DNA from: Symsagittifera roscoffensis
Lineage: Eukaryota > Xenacoelomorpha > Acoela > Convolutidae
Assembly (NCBI RefSeq): GCF_963678635.1
Contig: NC_087068.1
Location: forward strand, 56,700,467-56,764,466
Direction: 5' to 3'
DNA length: 64,000 nucleotides
Positions 28,801 through 32,300 of the stretch are shown here, piece by piece. Under the pieces are notes generated by a model that saw only the letters and a program-made list of their open reading frames with translations, searched no databases and was not told where the DNA came from. Every line of letters begins with the position of its first letter. Within the stretch, counting starts at the first letter, position 1. Position numbers and translations under genes: made by a program.

Positions 28801-28871
28801 ACTACGAACTGGTTGCTGAAGATTTGGAAAGAGACGCGGATACAGTGCCTATTCATGCTGTAGAACACTAG
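3193..28871 (+). CDS. CD36/SCARB/LIMP-2 family receptor, gene A (seven 3' coding exons)
   Basis: Exons 3193-3402, 6836-7100, 8400-8534, 9360-9517, 13618-13749, 26359-26505 and 28791-28871 join in frame to 375 residues plus stop. They cover the C-terminal three quarters of a class B scavenger receptor: the EFLWG segment, NMINGTDG, MCRSL, the FC-x8-C-x9-C region, SAAKRVQVNT, the LPLFW segment, a C-terminal membrane helix (A6) and a cytoplasmic tail. Such proteins bind lipids or lipoproteins, or act as lysosomal membrane proteins. The N-terminal helix and about 135 ectodomain residues (equivalent to B exons 1-3) are absent here. The first exon is phase 0 as in gene B, so they may lie to the left. 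A Ser replaces the Cys normally before NMINGTDG. Intron 5 is 12.6 kb because of the LTR element. Confidence 0.88.
3580..4112 (-). mobile_element. Tc1/mariner-type transposon remnant
   Basis: Imperfect terminal inverted repeats flank it: CGGGTGACATTGAAAACGCA at the left and its near complement (TGCGTTTTCAATATCGCCCA) at the right, each next to a TA dinucleotide as expected for this superfamily. Only about 530 bp remain, so the element is internally deleted. It sits in intron 1 of gene A, antisense to the gene. Confidence 0.75.
3659..3946 (-). pseudogene. Tc1/mariner transposase, C-terminal fragment
   Basis: The end of this frame (NLRELAYSLVDVWVNAPQSL then LIFRCKDIYDYAFKQK) follows the usual Tc1 C-terminal pattern NLxEL...eeW..iP...l..L...R. 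The Ser/Asn-rich start does not match, and the catalytic DDE core and DNA-binding domain are missing. It is dead. Confidence 0.65.
5500..6035 (+). repeat. Interspersed repeat R2, copy 1 (pairs with 38277-38780)
   Basis: It runs from TTGTTATAGTATGAACT to the hairpin word ending CGCCTCTGTG. By eye it matches 38277-38780 over almost its whole length with small indels (roughly 80-85%). It contains a tRNA-like B-box (GGGTTCGAACCTGG, near 5748), as in SINEs. Both copies are in + orientation. Confidence 0.7.
6730..6768. repeat. AT microsatellite
   Basis: A run of AT dinucleotides interrupted by one AAAT, directly before the acceptor region of exon A2. Confidence 0.9.
6836..7100 (+). CDS. Gene A exon A2 (NGTDG and CRS region)
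   Basis: Acceptor CTATTCAG at 6835, donor GAAG/GTGATT at 7100. It enters in phase 0 and leaves after one base. It encodes YKIRTGKGN, WNDATNVSFW, SNMINGTDG and MCRSLYLLRD, the ectodomain core of the CD36 family. The position before NMINGTDG is AGC (Ser), where the paralogue has TGC (Cys). Confidence 0.88.
7445..7750 (+). repeat. GGGCGGATCTAG repeat family, copy 1
   Basis: It starts GGGCGGATCTAGGATTTTCT, then a G-run, CAAATTGATTTTCCGAGCTTG, TTAGTATATTTTGGCG, AATTTTAGGGTCAG and GGGACCCTTTGGGT. It shares this order of words with 24918-25165 and 34474-34895 and, inverted, with 40795-41113. Probably a non-autonomous DNA transposon. Confidence 0.65.
8030..8170 (+). repeat. GGGCGGATCTAG repeat family, short copy
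   Basis: GGGGCGGATCTAGGGTTTTT is followed by GTCGACAAATTGATTTTCCG and a CACCATAAAAACAGGCCAAA segment. It is truncated after about 140 bp. Confidence 0.6.
8400..8534 (+). CDS. Gene A exon A3 (cysteine-rich segment)
   Basis: Acceptor TTTTGAAG at 8399, donor CCAAA/GTGAGT at 8534. It encodes TTKFTVPSQLFKVDF and then FCKQGDVNLCLGNGLIDVSKC, carrying three of the disulfide cysteines typical of the family. The same residues are fused to the previous segment in gene B. Confidence 0.87.
8535..9359 (+). other. Gene A intron 3
   Basis: It has an AT-rich repeat trace near 8570-8700. Otherwise I see nothing in it. Confidence 0.5.
9360..9517 (+). CDS. Gene A exon A4
   Basis: Acceptor GTCTTTTAG at 9359, donor AATACC/GTTAGA at 9517. 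It encodes YMVEYRTGQPMDISIIMSAP, HFLYADNS and IIGLSPPDKDLHETYVTINT, which follow the family pattern PHF...I.GL.P....HETY.DI. Confidence 0.85.
10220..10700 (+). repeat. Interspersed repeat R1 copy
   Basis: It runs from ACGTAGTAAAGTCTCTTATATAGG through CTAGTTTCGAAAGTGGAATT, AGATTTCCAACTGAAT and AATTCAAAGAGCTTAAAGGGC to TCTTCGATTGGCTGTGTTT. The same order occurs at 27060-27440 and 48800-49260, all on the + strand. Confidence 0.7.
10822..10850. repeat. TG microsatellite
   Basis: About 12 TG units in gene A intron 4. Confidence 0.9.
11110..11205 (+). repeat. tRNA-like module (SINE-type), degenerate
   Basis: It has an A-box-like GTAGCTCAATGGTCCAGCG and, about 70 nt later, a B-box-like GGGAGTTTGATTCC. 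No full cloverleaf closes, so it is a SINE head or tRNA relic rather than a tRNA gene. Confidence 0.4.
11500..12560 (+). repeat. Composite interspersed repeat R3, copy in gene A intron 4
   Basis: It is parallel to 42210-43600. It starts with a tRNA-like head (AGCCTGAAGGTAGCGAAT, then GAGTTCGAATCTG), then GGCCAATTATTTGTC, CATCGGCTTGATGACCTAAT, GAGGAACAGCTAATGTTTTAGGC, CCTCTAGCTTTGCTGGGCCTG and the hairpin word ending TTTGCCTCTGTGTG. The second half also matches 58400-58760. Confidence 0.7.
13618..13749 (+). CDS. Gene A exon A5
   Basis: Acceptor CCGTTAG at 13617, donor GAGGAG/GTAACG at 13749. It is phase 0 and 44 codons long. It encodes ESGVAISAAKRVQVNTQM and WTYILPLFWAEE, the family pattern TG...A.KR.Q.N followed by P.FW.EE just before the C-terminal helix. 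Confidence 0.88.
13750..14014 (+). other. Gene A intron 5, part left of the LTR element
   Basis: Nothing recognised. It ends at the target duplication ACATG (14015-14019). Confidence 0.6.
14015..14019. repeat. Target-site duplication ACATG (left)
   Basis: ACATG directly precedes the LTR terminus TGTGA. The same five bases follow the other end of the structure at 24909-24913. Five bp is usual for Ty3/gypsy integrases. Confidence 0.85.
14020..14442 (-). repeat. LTR, 3' in element sense (423 bp)
   Basis: It begins TGTGATATAG and ends GATGTCACA on the + strand, giving perfect TGTGA/TCACA terminal inverted repeats. It reads as identical to 24288-24710. A polyadenylation word (AATAAA on the minus strand, 14071-14066) lies near its end in element sense. 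Confidence 0.93.
14443..15700 (-). other. LTR element 3' non-coding region
   Basis: There is no long ORF on either strand and no env-like protein. On the minus strand the bases before the LTR (CTTCTTGTGAGGCAG) are only moderately purine-rich, so the polypurine tract is weak or unusual. Confidence 0.5.
15705..16345. repeat. 170-bp tandem repeat array in the LTR element
   Basis: About 3.6 units of period 170 bp, recognised by CGAAACTTTTTTATTCGTGATC starting near 15904, 16074 and 16244, with a diverged first unit near 15733. Units also share GATATCTCGAGTTCTATAC and CCTGCGCTGCGCTTCTGCAG. Unit length is not a multiple of three, and the + ORFs over it are by-products. A unit fragment recurs in the leader at 24192-24270. 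Confidence 0.9.
16389..16727 (-). pseudogene. Second macro domain copy, C-terminal part only
   Basis: The frame after an in-frame TAG (16730-16728) has an ATG at 16715 and encodes 108 aa. It aligns with the macro domain of the pol ORF from PTLKSIETP to the end, about 60% identical by eye, with mostly conservative changes and with LVTK and PKIGCGLDKL unchanged. The N-terminal third, including the ADP-ribose-contacting AHC segment, is missing, and its frame differs from pol. It may be a duplication relic or a piece of a related element joined by recombination. Conservative divergence suggests it evolved for a time as protein. Confidence 0.7.
16751..19945 (-). CDS. pol: LTR element pol, part 2: RNase H end, integrase, linker, macro domain
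   Basis: This 1,064-codon frame opens inside the overlap with the upstream pol frame; its first codon is GTG and it is not a true start. Residues 5-104 are the rest of RNase H (E29, and D56 in ILTDNRSL). Residues 301-341 form the integrase HHCC finger (H301, H308, C338, C341). The catalytic triad is D373, D431, E467 with 35 residues between the last two (DD35E), inside QIDIVGP, ILADLG and GLVERSHG. About 690-770 is a Pro/Ala-rich linker, followed by a basic region. Residues 920-1064 are a macro domain. Integrase inserts the cDNA; the macro domain is not a standard Ty3/gypsy part. Confidence 0.93.
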   Translation of the reverse strand: MHMKTYAPVSFGSRLFNTAQLKFSIYYKEFLALYFALDHFSHFIWGSSKPVIILTDNRSLTQFFQAKTIPPSVWNFLDRVMAFNIIIAHIPGKANYAADFLSRMQTDPAASLSLKLTDKIPVREIQIDTTAKVPDASFNLIQPMEEIFPEKKKLDDNLRTQLIELGLYENVMRELNTQDDSDTIQPQNFVRLSGPLIAAVGYPDPADIFHDLNLSHEVLNLKNEQEKDPDIEDVKNWIRNEQVPNLTYENSRKKKYAKQFNRLILENDILYRNFFDDTGKVKYKQYCLPKHRWKEVVYRLHNSPTGGHLGMTRTSEEFRKRFYLPGFTEFLKNTIKNCLTCLQLKQATAKHQIPPLQPISSLQCFPGDMMQIDIVGPMKSPVYKFVLTGIDVFSKYLFAAPLTNASADTVARELTKMFFVHSYIPKKILADLGKTFTSELMHELTTLLEIQLNHATLKHPQTIGLVERSHGPLKRILKLNTNEQWSDWHKYVPLATFIHNTSYSSSIGCCPSSIFHGREPTKPLDLRFSTKAIETVTAESDFVTAMQDAMLEKFKETKKNLISAYHKYRGYYDQKALAQPLKQHSFCLLLNPLLTTQSDFGSKSMQVWIPLYRVEKVLTNSNYIIRKMGTNFTQCVHRIRLRPVIPQHQPEDLETIDPSKFETDPSLGKYRSEPGLFDDSLPKLLDDIQPATGGQSNFPDAPARIRLSVPLGGPAAAPIAPAAVPIPAAAPIVAPLPLVPLPIAAPPPPALPPDPDPEPLAPPEFEYNDGLINDEPMNEAVVTMPTTVNLENDGQNMAQETSRTKRKAAVEARDKIFCQTRFNNDVRYHPIPPRELQLRTFSLRTVDGHEVAPITFSPRSTQNENRSKIKKKVEEANGSFPPRETKRNIIKDSVQRAKQLTKTKRKDGPGSSKDSVNSIYDEPNIFVGPGNVLQFPGSIAHCVSSDFHMNKGVARQISSAYPCMRPTLQSIETPIVGSSVAVSLPWENKSIFNLVTKSQFFDKPTYYDLSRSLNCMKQQLLQKGINAIAMPKIGCGLDKLKESRVFSLICDIFGKTNIKIFIYL
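16754..17188 (-). CDS. Macro domain (TARG1/OARD1-like) at the pol C-terminus
   Basis: Residues 920-1064 of the pol ORF read like an OARD1/TARG1-type macro domain. They have GNVLQFPGSIAHCVSSDFHM (ADP-ribose-binding loop with IAHC), MNKGVARQI, NKSIFNLVTKSQ, DKPTYYDLSRSL, and IAMPKIGCGLDKL near the C-terminus. TARG1 removes ADP-ribose from acidic side chains using a Lys and an Asp. The matching positions here are the Lys of LVTK (residue 997) and the Asp of GCGLD (residue 1038), both present. It is in frame with integrase through the linker, so it is made as part of the polyprotein unless cleaved. The domain call is strong; enzyme activity and biological role are inferred. Confidence 0.88.
19779..22286 (-). 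CDS. pol: LTR element pol, part 1: protease, reverse transcriptase, start of RNase H
   Basis: An 835-codon frame lying -1 to gag and overlapping its last 70 nt. The aspartic protease motif is ALVDTGA (D82). RT motifs follow in order: SGKLRMLIDLRRINHSL (about 496), FTKLDCSQAYHC (catalytic D543), LAQGLSKS, QFMDD (D609/D610, the YxDD box, here FMDD) and KFLGNIITPAGVSPEQEK (about 652). RNase H begins at YVILCDASYHGTG (D759). After about residue 780 the sequence stops making sense and homology continues in the frame of 16751-19945. The first codons lie inside the gag overlap, so translation is expected by frameshift from gag and not from the listed ATG. Confidence 0.92.
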   Translation of the reverse strand: MLVATETTRTRTKLPVSKRAKKLIKPLSQPPKSSKSPKSSPNELFQPDEILSLYAIIPAEGTVLTYTKLRFSSGLQRRALVDTGACANVISKQTFEDLKEEKSLFRPLEVNEPKLKRVRMAGGQQVSIETEVTLEFRLADMTFIESFLVLHAANSIILGNPFYKKHHIHVCPKYNLLHFKDMTLQINEIKPPNEPRRVNRVKKFPLLLTKRQTIAPHQTILVECQLENTCQDMEKTTGILIPAQEFEENCDIAFTSSISEVLKNNLLYITAFNITDHHITLPFKTEIGKFSILTLKEAENLFPIEPEMIAFAKMNHPDDIEMGINELIQQSCDSQQPQMKHEPEYEKFWFPTPETCQNPELLPQIQRDIYDQILHFQGLEKLEPKTKCQDRLKFIKNFKWENSVLTEDQRSKVEDLLVDFSDIFAKHRFDVGYNSDLKIKLKPEHTRPLYTQGPPTPIHLRHELTVELALMHYYGLITTLSHSKYSSPLFAHRKPSGKLRMLIDLRRINHSLKNDYINSNFPISNMTDASNHFAGKSLFTKLDCSQAYHCVQMADDLSVQLLAFNFGSRTYAYKCLAQGLSKSVTGFSSFIRHYLDPCLAADLCTQFMDDIGSAVYNFDEMIPTLSKIFECVRKSGLKLSPNKCEIGTQRLKFLGNIITPAGVSPEQEKISTFLKKIKMPQTVKQVKRLIGFVQFFRNYMPSLGEKLIPFYRLLRKDVAFQTAEEHHKSLEVLKHDLIQTTDITLRLPKPGLQYVILCDASYHGTGFVLMVEDYVKTDNKSAHENVCTSVFWIKTLQYSTTEVLHILQRVLSSIFCPRSFLSFHLGIIQTSDNTD
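19930..19965 (-). other. Frame break in RNase H (+1)
   Basis: Homology passes from the frame reading DYVKTDNKS to the frame reading KTYAPVSFGSRLF around an AATAAAAG run near 19946-19953. A single extra base would explain it. The two frames overlap here, so the exact base is uncertain. It lies in the middle of a domain, which argues for mutation or a base-calling error rather than programmed recoding. Confidence 0.75.
22217..23515 (-). CDS. gag: LTR element gag (with one in-frame UAG)
   Basis: The frame from ATG 23515 runs 275 codons to a UAG at 22690-22688. The same frame then stays open to TAA at 22219-22217, giving 433 codons in all. The N-terminal part (FSEFEQLFQGYIG, LRDNALRFYQTL, ENFLVNLTKKA) reads like a Ty3/gypsy capsid. 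The second part is Gly/Arg then Gln/Pro-rich and ends with a zinc-knuckle-like CDVCGKFNNTASQC, consistent with nucleocapsid. Since capsid and nucleocapsid are normally one protein, the UAG is either a recent mutation or a readthrough stop. Gag forms the particle that packages element RNA. Confidence 0.88.
22219..22226 (-). promoter_or_regulatory. -1 ribosomal frameshift slippery site A_AAA_AAC
   Basis: On the minus strand the gag codons end CCA AAA AAC TAA. The heptamer A AAA AAC (22226-22220) fits X XXY YYZ in the gag frame and is a known efficient slippery sequence. After a -1 slip the ribosome reads AAA AAA CTA ATA and enters pol. It abuts the gag stop, so it is placed as expected. A downstream pseudoknot was not evaluated. 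Confidence 0.82.
23516..24268 (-). other. LTR element leader
   Basis: Non-coding leader between primer-binding site and gag. Near its outer end it has two further copies of GTCACCATGTG (24149 and 24181) and a piece of the 170-bp tandem repeat (24192-24270). The copy at 24149-24164 extends to GTCACCATGTGATATA, which looks like a former LTR/primer-binding-site junction. Confidence 0.6.
24192..24270. repeat. Fragment of the 170-bp repeat displaced into the leader
   Basis: GGTGTTTTTTGATATCTCGAG through GGCTCCTCATTGGTGCTACAG is the same as 15945-16022 of the array at the opposite end of the element. Confidence 0.85.
24269..24287 (-). promoter_or_regulatory. Primer-binding site, probably tRNA-Leu type
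   Basis: In element sense TGGTGACAGGAGTGGGATC directly follows the LTR end CACA. Its complement ends in CCA and resembles the T-arm and acceptor end of animal tRNA-Leu (ATCCCACTCCTG..ACACCA). A tRNA from this genome would have to be compared for proof. Confidence 0.65.
24288..24710 (-). repeat. LTR, 5' full copy in element sense (423 bp)
   Basis: I found no difference from 14020-14442 over the whole length. It has the same TGTGA/TCACA ends. It is not next to the target duplication; a truncated third LTR lies between. Confidence 0.93.
24711..24731 (-). other. Spacer between LTR copies, partly derived from pol
   Basis: The 18 bases at 24720-24737 (TTTCGTTTTCGGTTCAAG) are identical to pol at 21126-21143, and the last six also belong to the LTR. 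In element sense the spacer is purine-rich, so it could also be read as a polypurine tract. Confidence 0.6.
24732..24908 (-). repeat. Truncated third LTR copy (177 bp)
   Basis: It matches the last 177 bp (+ strand order) of the LTR, from TTCAAGTCTACCC to GATGTCACA, with one visible difference (AAATTTCC against AAATCTCC). The target duplication follows directly, so this is the true outer end of the insertion. Confidence 0.9.
24909..24913. repeat. Target-site duplication ACATG (right)
   Basis: It follows the TCACA end of the truncated LTR and equals 14015-14019. Confidence 0.85.
24918..25170 (+). repeat. GGGCGGATCTAG repeat family, near full-length copy
   Basis: AGGGGCGGATCTAGATTTTTCT, GGCGCTCGCTTCCCCCTCAAAA, TTAGTATATATTGGCGCC, ATTTTAGGGTCCATCACCAA and GGGGGACCCTTTGCGT, ending near CCGCTGATGCTTG. 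The LTR element landed a few bases from its left end. Confidence 0.7.
25171..26358 (+). other. Gene A intron 5, part right of the LTR element
   Basis: AT-rich. It has an imperfect palindrome TTAATAGCGCGA/ATCGCGCGTTAA at about 25502-25530 and C- and A-runs. No gene seen. Confidence 0.5.
26359..26505 (+). CDS. Gene A exon A6 (C-terminal membrane helix)
   Basis: Acceptor TGTTTCAG at 26358, donor GACAAG/GTTAGT at 26505. It is phase 0 and 49 codons long. LYIASTVASLVLIAIGVVLL with IGALASVMFF is the second transmembrane helix. It pairs with gene B exon 8. Confidence 0.88.
26506..28790 (+). other. Gene A intron 6
   Basis: It holds R1 repeat copies at about 26640-26830 and 27060-27440. Nothing else recognised. 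Confidence 0.55.
27060..27440 (+). repeat. Interspersed repeat R1 copy
   Basis: GTAGTGAAGACTCTTATATAGG, CGTGGAAATGGCGC, AGATTTCCAGCGGAAT, AACTTTACCTATTGAT and AATTCAAAGAGCTTAAAGGGC occur in the same order as at 10220-10700. Confidence 0.7.
28791..28871 (+). CDS. Gene A exon A7 (cytoplasmic tail and stop)
   Basis: Acceptor GTGTTTAG at 28790. It encodes 26 residues starting KKKDYELVAED and ending at TAG. YELV fits the YxxPhi sorting motif (last residue bulky hydrophobic), which AP adaptor complexes can read. Confidence 0.82.
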   Translation, partial: KKKDYELVAEDLERDADTVPIHAVEH

Positions 28872-28914
28872 CACCCAAAATAGTTTTAGACAATTTTTTC
28901 ATTTACTGAACTTA

Positions 28915-29035
28915 CACTAATTTTTGGTCATAATTTGTTCATGGTACAACTATGGTCATAGTTTGATTGTGATACAAGTCTGGTCATAAATTAATCATGG
29001 TTAAAGTATGGTCATACTTTTGGCCATGACACAAG
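28915..29035 (+). repeat. Degenerate tandem repeat of TGGTCATA units
   Basis: About four units of 25-30 bp sharing TGGTCATA followed by an AT stretch and a CATGGTACAA-like word. It sits about 250 bp upstream of gene B's ATG, so promoter elements are possible but unproven. Confidence 0.6.
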
Positions 29036-29177
29036 TGAAAGTTATTATTGTCTATCATATCAGTATATGTGAAACTAAAAGAGGTGCTATAATGCAAATT
29101 ACATTTTCTTTATTTTCGGTTAATTCGAAAAAATTGGGTTTTTTAATTACTGAATGAGATGCAAATATATATTTTGA

Positions 29178-29183
29178 AATAAA
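29178..29183 (+). terminator. Candidate polyadenylation signal of gene A
   Basis: AATAAA about 310 bp after the gene A stop and 105 bp before the gene B start. A single hexamer is weak evidence in AT-rich DNA. Confidence 0.35.
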
Positions 29184-29268
29184 TGTACTGGTTTGGATAG
29201 CCGAGCAATTTAATTACAATATTTACGATTCGTGACCAGAATAGCAGTTTGAATCTGGAAGGATGGAT

Positions 29269-29281
29269 GTTTGTTTTTCAG
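29269..29281 (+). promoter_or_regulatory. 3' splice site 6 nt upstream of gene B ATG
   Basis: GTTTGTTTTTCAG ends at 29281 and the ATG starts at 29288. A strong acceptor this near a start codon points to a 5'UTR intron or to spliced-leader trans-splicing. Confidence 0.6.
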
Positions 29282-29287
29282 TGACTA

Positions 29288-29386
29288 ATGGGGAAGAAAC
29301 TACTTATAGGCTTGTCTGTCGGAGGTTTGACTCTGTTGGCTTTGGGACTTGTGGCCTGCTTCGTCTATCCGGTCATCTACAACAAT
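29288..29386 (+). CDS. Gene B exon 1 (N-terminal membrane helix)
   Basis: ATG at 29288, donor AACAAT/GTAAGA at 29386, phase 0. MGKKLLIGLSVGG then LTLLALGLVACFVYPVIY is a short basic tail plus signal-anchor helix typical of the family. Confidence 0.88.
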
Positions 29387-32300
29387 GTAAGAAAAATGCC
29401 ATATAAGTTCAATTGCGCTAAATATAAGATTAGTGAGAGATTAGCAGGTAGATCTGCAATTATTACAGAACGTTTTTTAAAAGAACATTTAAAATTTTTT
29501 TTTGAACATTGAACAGGGAAATGTTTTCCTGCTTGGAAGATGGTGCGGGGGGGGGGGGGAGACTATAAGTATGAACTGAATTGTTGGAGAAAACAGATAT
29601 AATACTCAAAAAATTTAAACAACTCATATTTACTCACAAATAATTGCTCGCGGACTCAGTTCCCCGGGATAAAATCCCACCGGAAATAATCCCCCCGGAC
29701 TAAATCCCCCATAGGACCAAATCCCTTTGGACAAAACCCCCCATATTTTTATTCAGAATGATGGATATCAAATTGTACGCATTCTATGATTTTATCTTTC
29801 TATTGATTCCATTTTTAATTGACTTCCCTTTAAACATGCATAGCCATTTTGACATGACTTTTCAACAGCTTTAAGATTCCAACGTTCTTTTGACTTTCTT
29901 TAAGAAAGAGCTTTGATTGCAAGAATTGATTAGCCACGTGGCACAGTCAGTAAGACAAGTGAATGGTAAATAAGTTGCTGTCGATATGAAATTTGTGCAA
30001 ACGATTTAAAGGTCTGTTCAGTTTACCCCCAAAAATCTCGCGCTTCCATTAAGGTCGAAAATCCCGGGCTTCCATTAAAGTTGGGGTGCGGGATGATGTG
30101 AAATGAAATCCCCGATTCCTAGCAAAATCATTCTCTTTATTGTGTCAAAATTTGAGAGCCCTAGGACCACGGAACGTTGAATATTGTATGCAATTTATAT
30201 TTTCAATGTATAAAAAATTGGATGTGATAGTAAATAATCATGAATTCGTCTGGTACATTTTCTGCAAGATTTCATCCCTTTGTGAAACGCTCGTATACAT
30301 GAAAAACCTCATGTTTTTGTTTTTTAATTGTCAATGCATGGAATGACGACACTTAATTAAATCCTGTTGTTTTTAAAGTTTGTGTGTATTCTATGCTATT
30401 AAATTGTGTGCATTCTACGCATTTCAATATATGTTAGTTCTTGGCGACTAAGGGAAAACATTTAAGTTTAATTGAACAGCAGAAATGTTCACATACCTGG
30501 GTCCTGCGTTTTTTTAAAGAAAAGTGTTAAATTTCGTTGCTATGATGTAATTCGTTGGCAGTTTGTTTTGGTCTTACTGGGCTGAGGCAATAATTTTTTG
30601 ATACCAGAATGAGGGTCTATAATGGGAAAGCGCCCTTACTTTTAGTTGTGTTTAAGTTGAAACTGAATTCCTCTGCCAATTTGAACTGAAAATAACGCTC
30701 TCCAATAACAAAAATCCAAAAAAAAACGCTTTGTTTGTGTATTTTCAAAATTCAATTTAAATTTCTGACGCTTATGAAGACTTTATGCATCCTTCGGTGT
30801 TTCCGGCGGGAGGAGTTTTTTCTGTAATTGTTAGCTTACTAAATGTGATTTCTTAAAAGTTTGCTGTTATTTCGCTTTAATTTTGCGGCCTGCTACGTTT
30901 CCGTTTATGTTTGTTCTTTTAAGTGAGCTAAATTTGCATCATCTGAAAGGAACATAGGTTTGCATCCTTCGGTGTTCTCAAAAGTTTTTCATGATATTGA
31001 CTGTTAGCGCTTGATGAAGGTTTCTGAAAACTTATTTTTATTGACTTTTCTTTGATTTTCTGTCATCTAGCTTGCAATGCTATGTTTGTGATATCGGAAG
31101 TGGTGCGAAACTCCTACTTTGCCTCTGTGTAATTTTTCCAGCGATTAAAAAATTATATTAATGCAGTTTACTCATATTGGGTCAGTGTTATCAAAAAGAT
31201 TCAAATATAAATGACTTTGAAAAACTGAGAGCTAAACTGAAATATTTGCTCTCAAATTAAAAATTTGAATATATTTTTTAAAAAGTAGTTGTAATTCCTC
31301 GATTTTCTGAGTTCAATACCTTTTTTCATCAGATTTTGGACATGCTCTTCCCTTTCTTGAGGTTTTCTACTGGTTCAATTAAGTGAGCTTTTGTGATTTC
31401 TTCCGTTTTTCGACGAAATTGCTTGGCTATTTGTGCTAGGCGTTTCATTTCACCTGTGAATTATTTCACATGTGAATTTTTTTTCGTGAAGCTAAGTAAA
31501 ATTAGAGGTGCTTGCCACCTTCAGATAATTATTTGGCTGTTTTAATTTTGAAAGAACGAATTAAGTATCTAAGACCCTTAAACGTGGTGAATACTCTTAT
31601 ATAGGTCTTGGTGATTTTTTTCAGGAAAATGTTTTTTTAAAGTTCAGTTCATTTTTTTTGTTAAAATGAAAGCAAACTCCACTATGGAACAGCAAAAGGT
31701 AAAGTTCACAAAAAATGTGATTGATCGAGTTCTAGTTTCGAAAATGTTTTTCAATTTTATGATTTGCCAGCGGAATGAAAAATGTAACATTTGATCCAGT
31801 TTTTCGATATTGCTTAACGAAGACAAACTCCACTATCGAACAGCAAAAGTGAAGTGATCACGAAAATCTTGAATGATTTCTAGTTTCGAAAATTGGCTTT
31901 ATTTTTCTGAGCTCCTAGCGGAATGAAGATTTATCCATTCATCCAGTTTTCTCTAAATGGGATATTTTTAGGAAAAAGGACCAATCATAAAAAGTATTTG
32001 AAATTCAAAGAGCTTCAATTTTTTTTCGATGTCCTTGTTCTTACACTTCTTTTTACCAACTGTCTGTTGGTTATGTTTATTGGTTTTCTATTAACGCGTA
32101 ACGTCAACGGAGAATTACTCGCGTCAAAAATAGTTACGTTTTGAGCTTAAGCTAAATTATCCAATTAAGTATTAATTACTTGTCGCATATTGTATCACTT
32201 TATACTTGACGTTGCAATCAAGTAATTCAGGGTGGCTTTGGACTAAACAAGCAGTCCTCTCTTAGCTCACGGTTATTTCCTCAACATCTTTCTTTTATTT

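Larger units (their letters stand above)
28872..29287 (+). other. Gene A-gene B gap (416 bp)
   Basis: It contains a degenerate tandem repeat (28915-29035), a possible poly(A) word AATAAA (29178-29183) for gene A, and a 3' splice site directly before gene B. The space is short for two separately transcribed genes. Confidence 0.65.
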
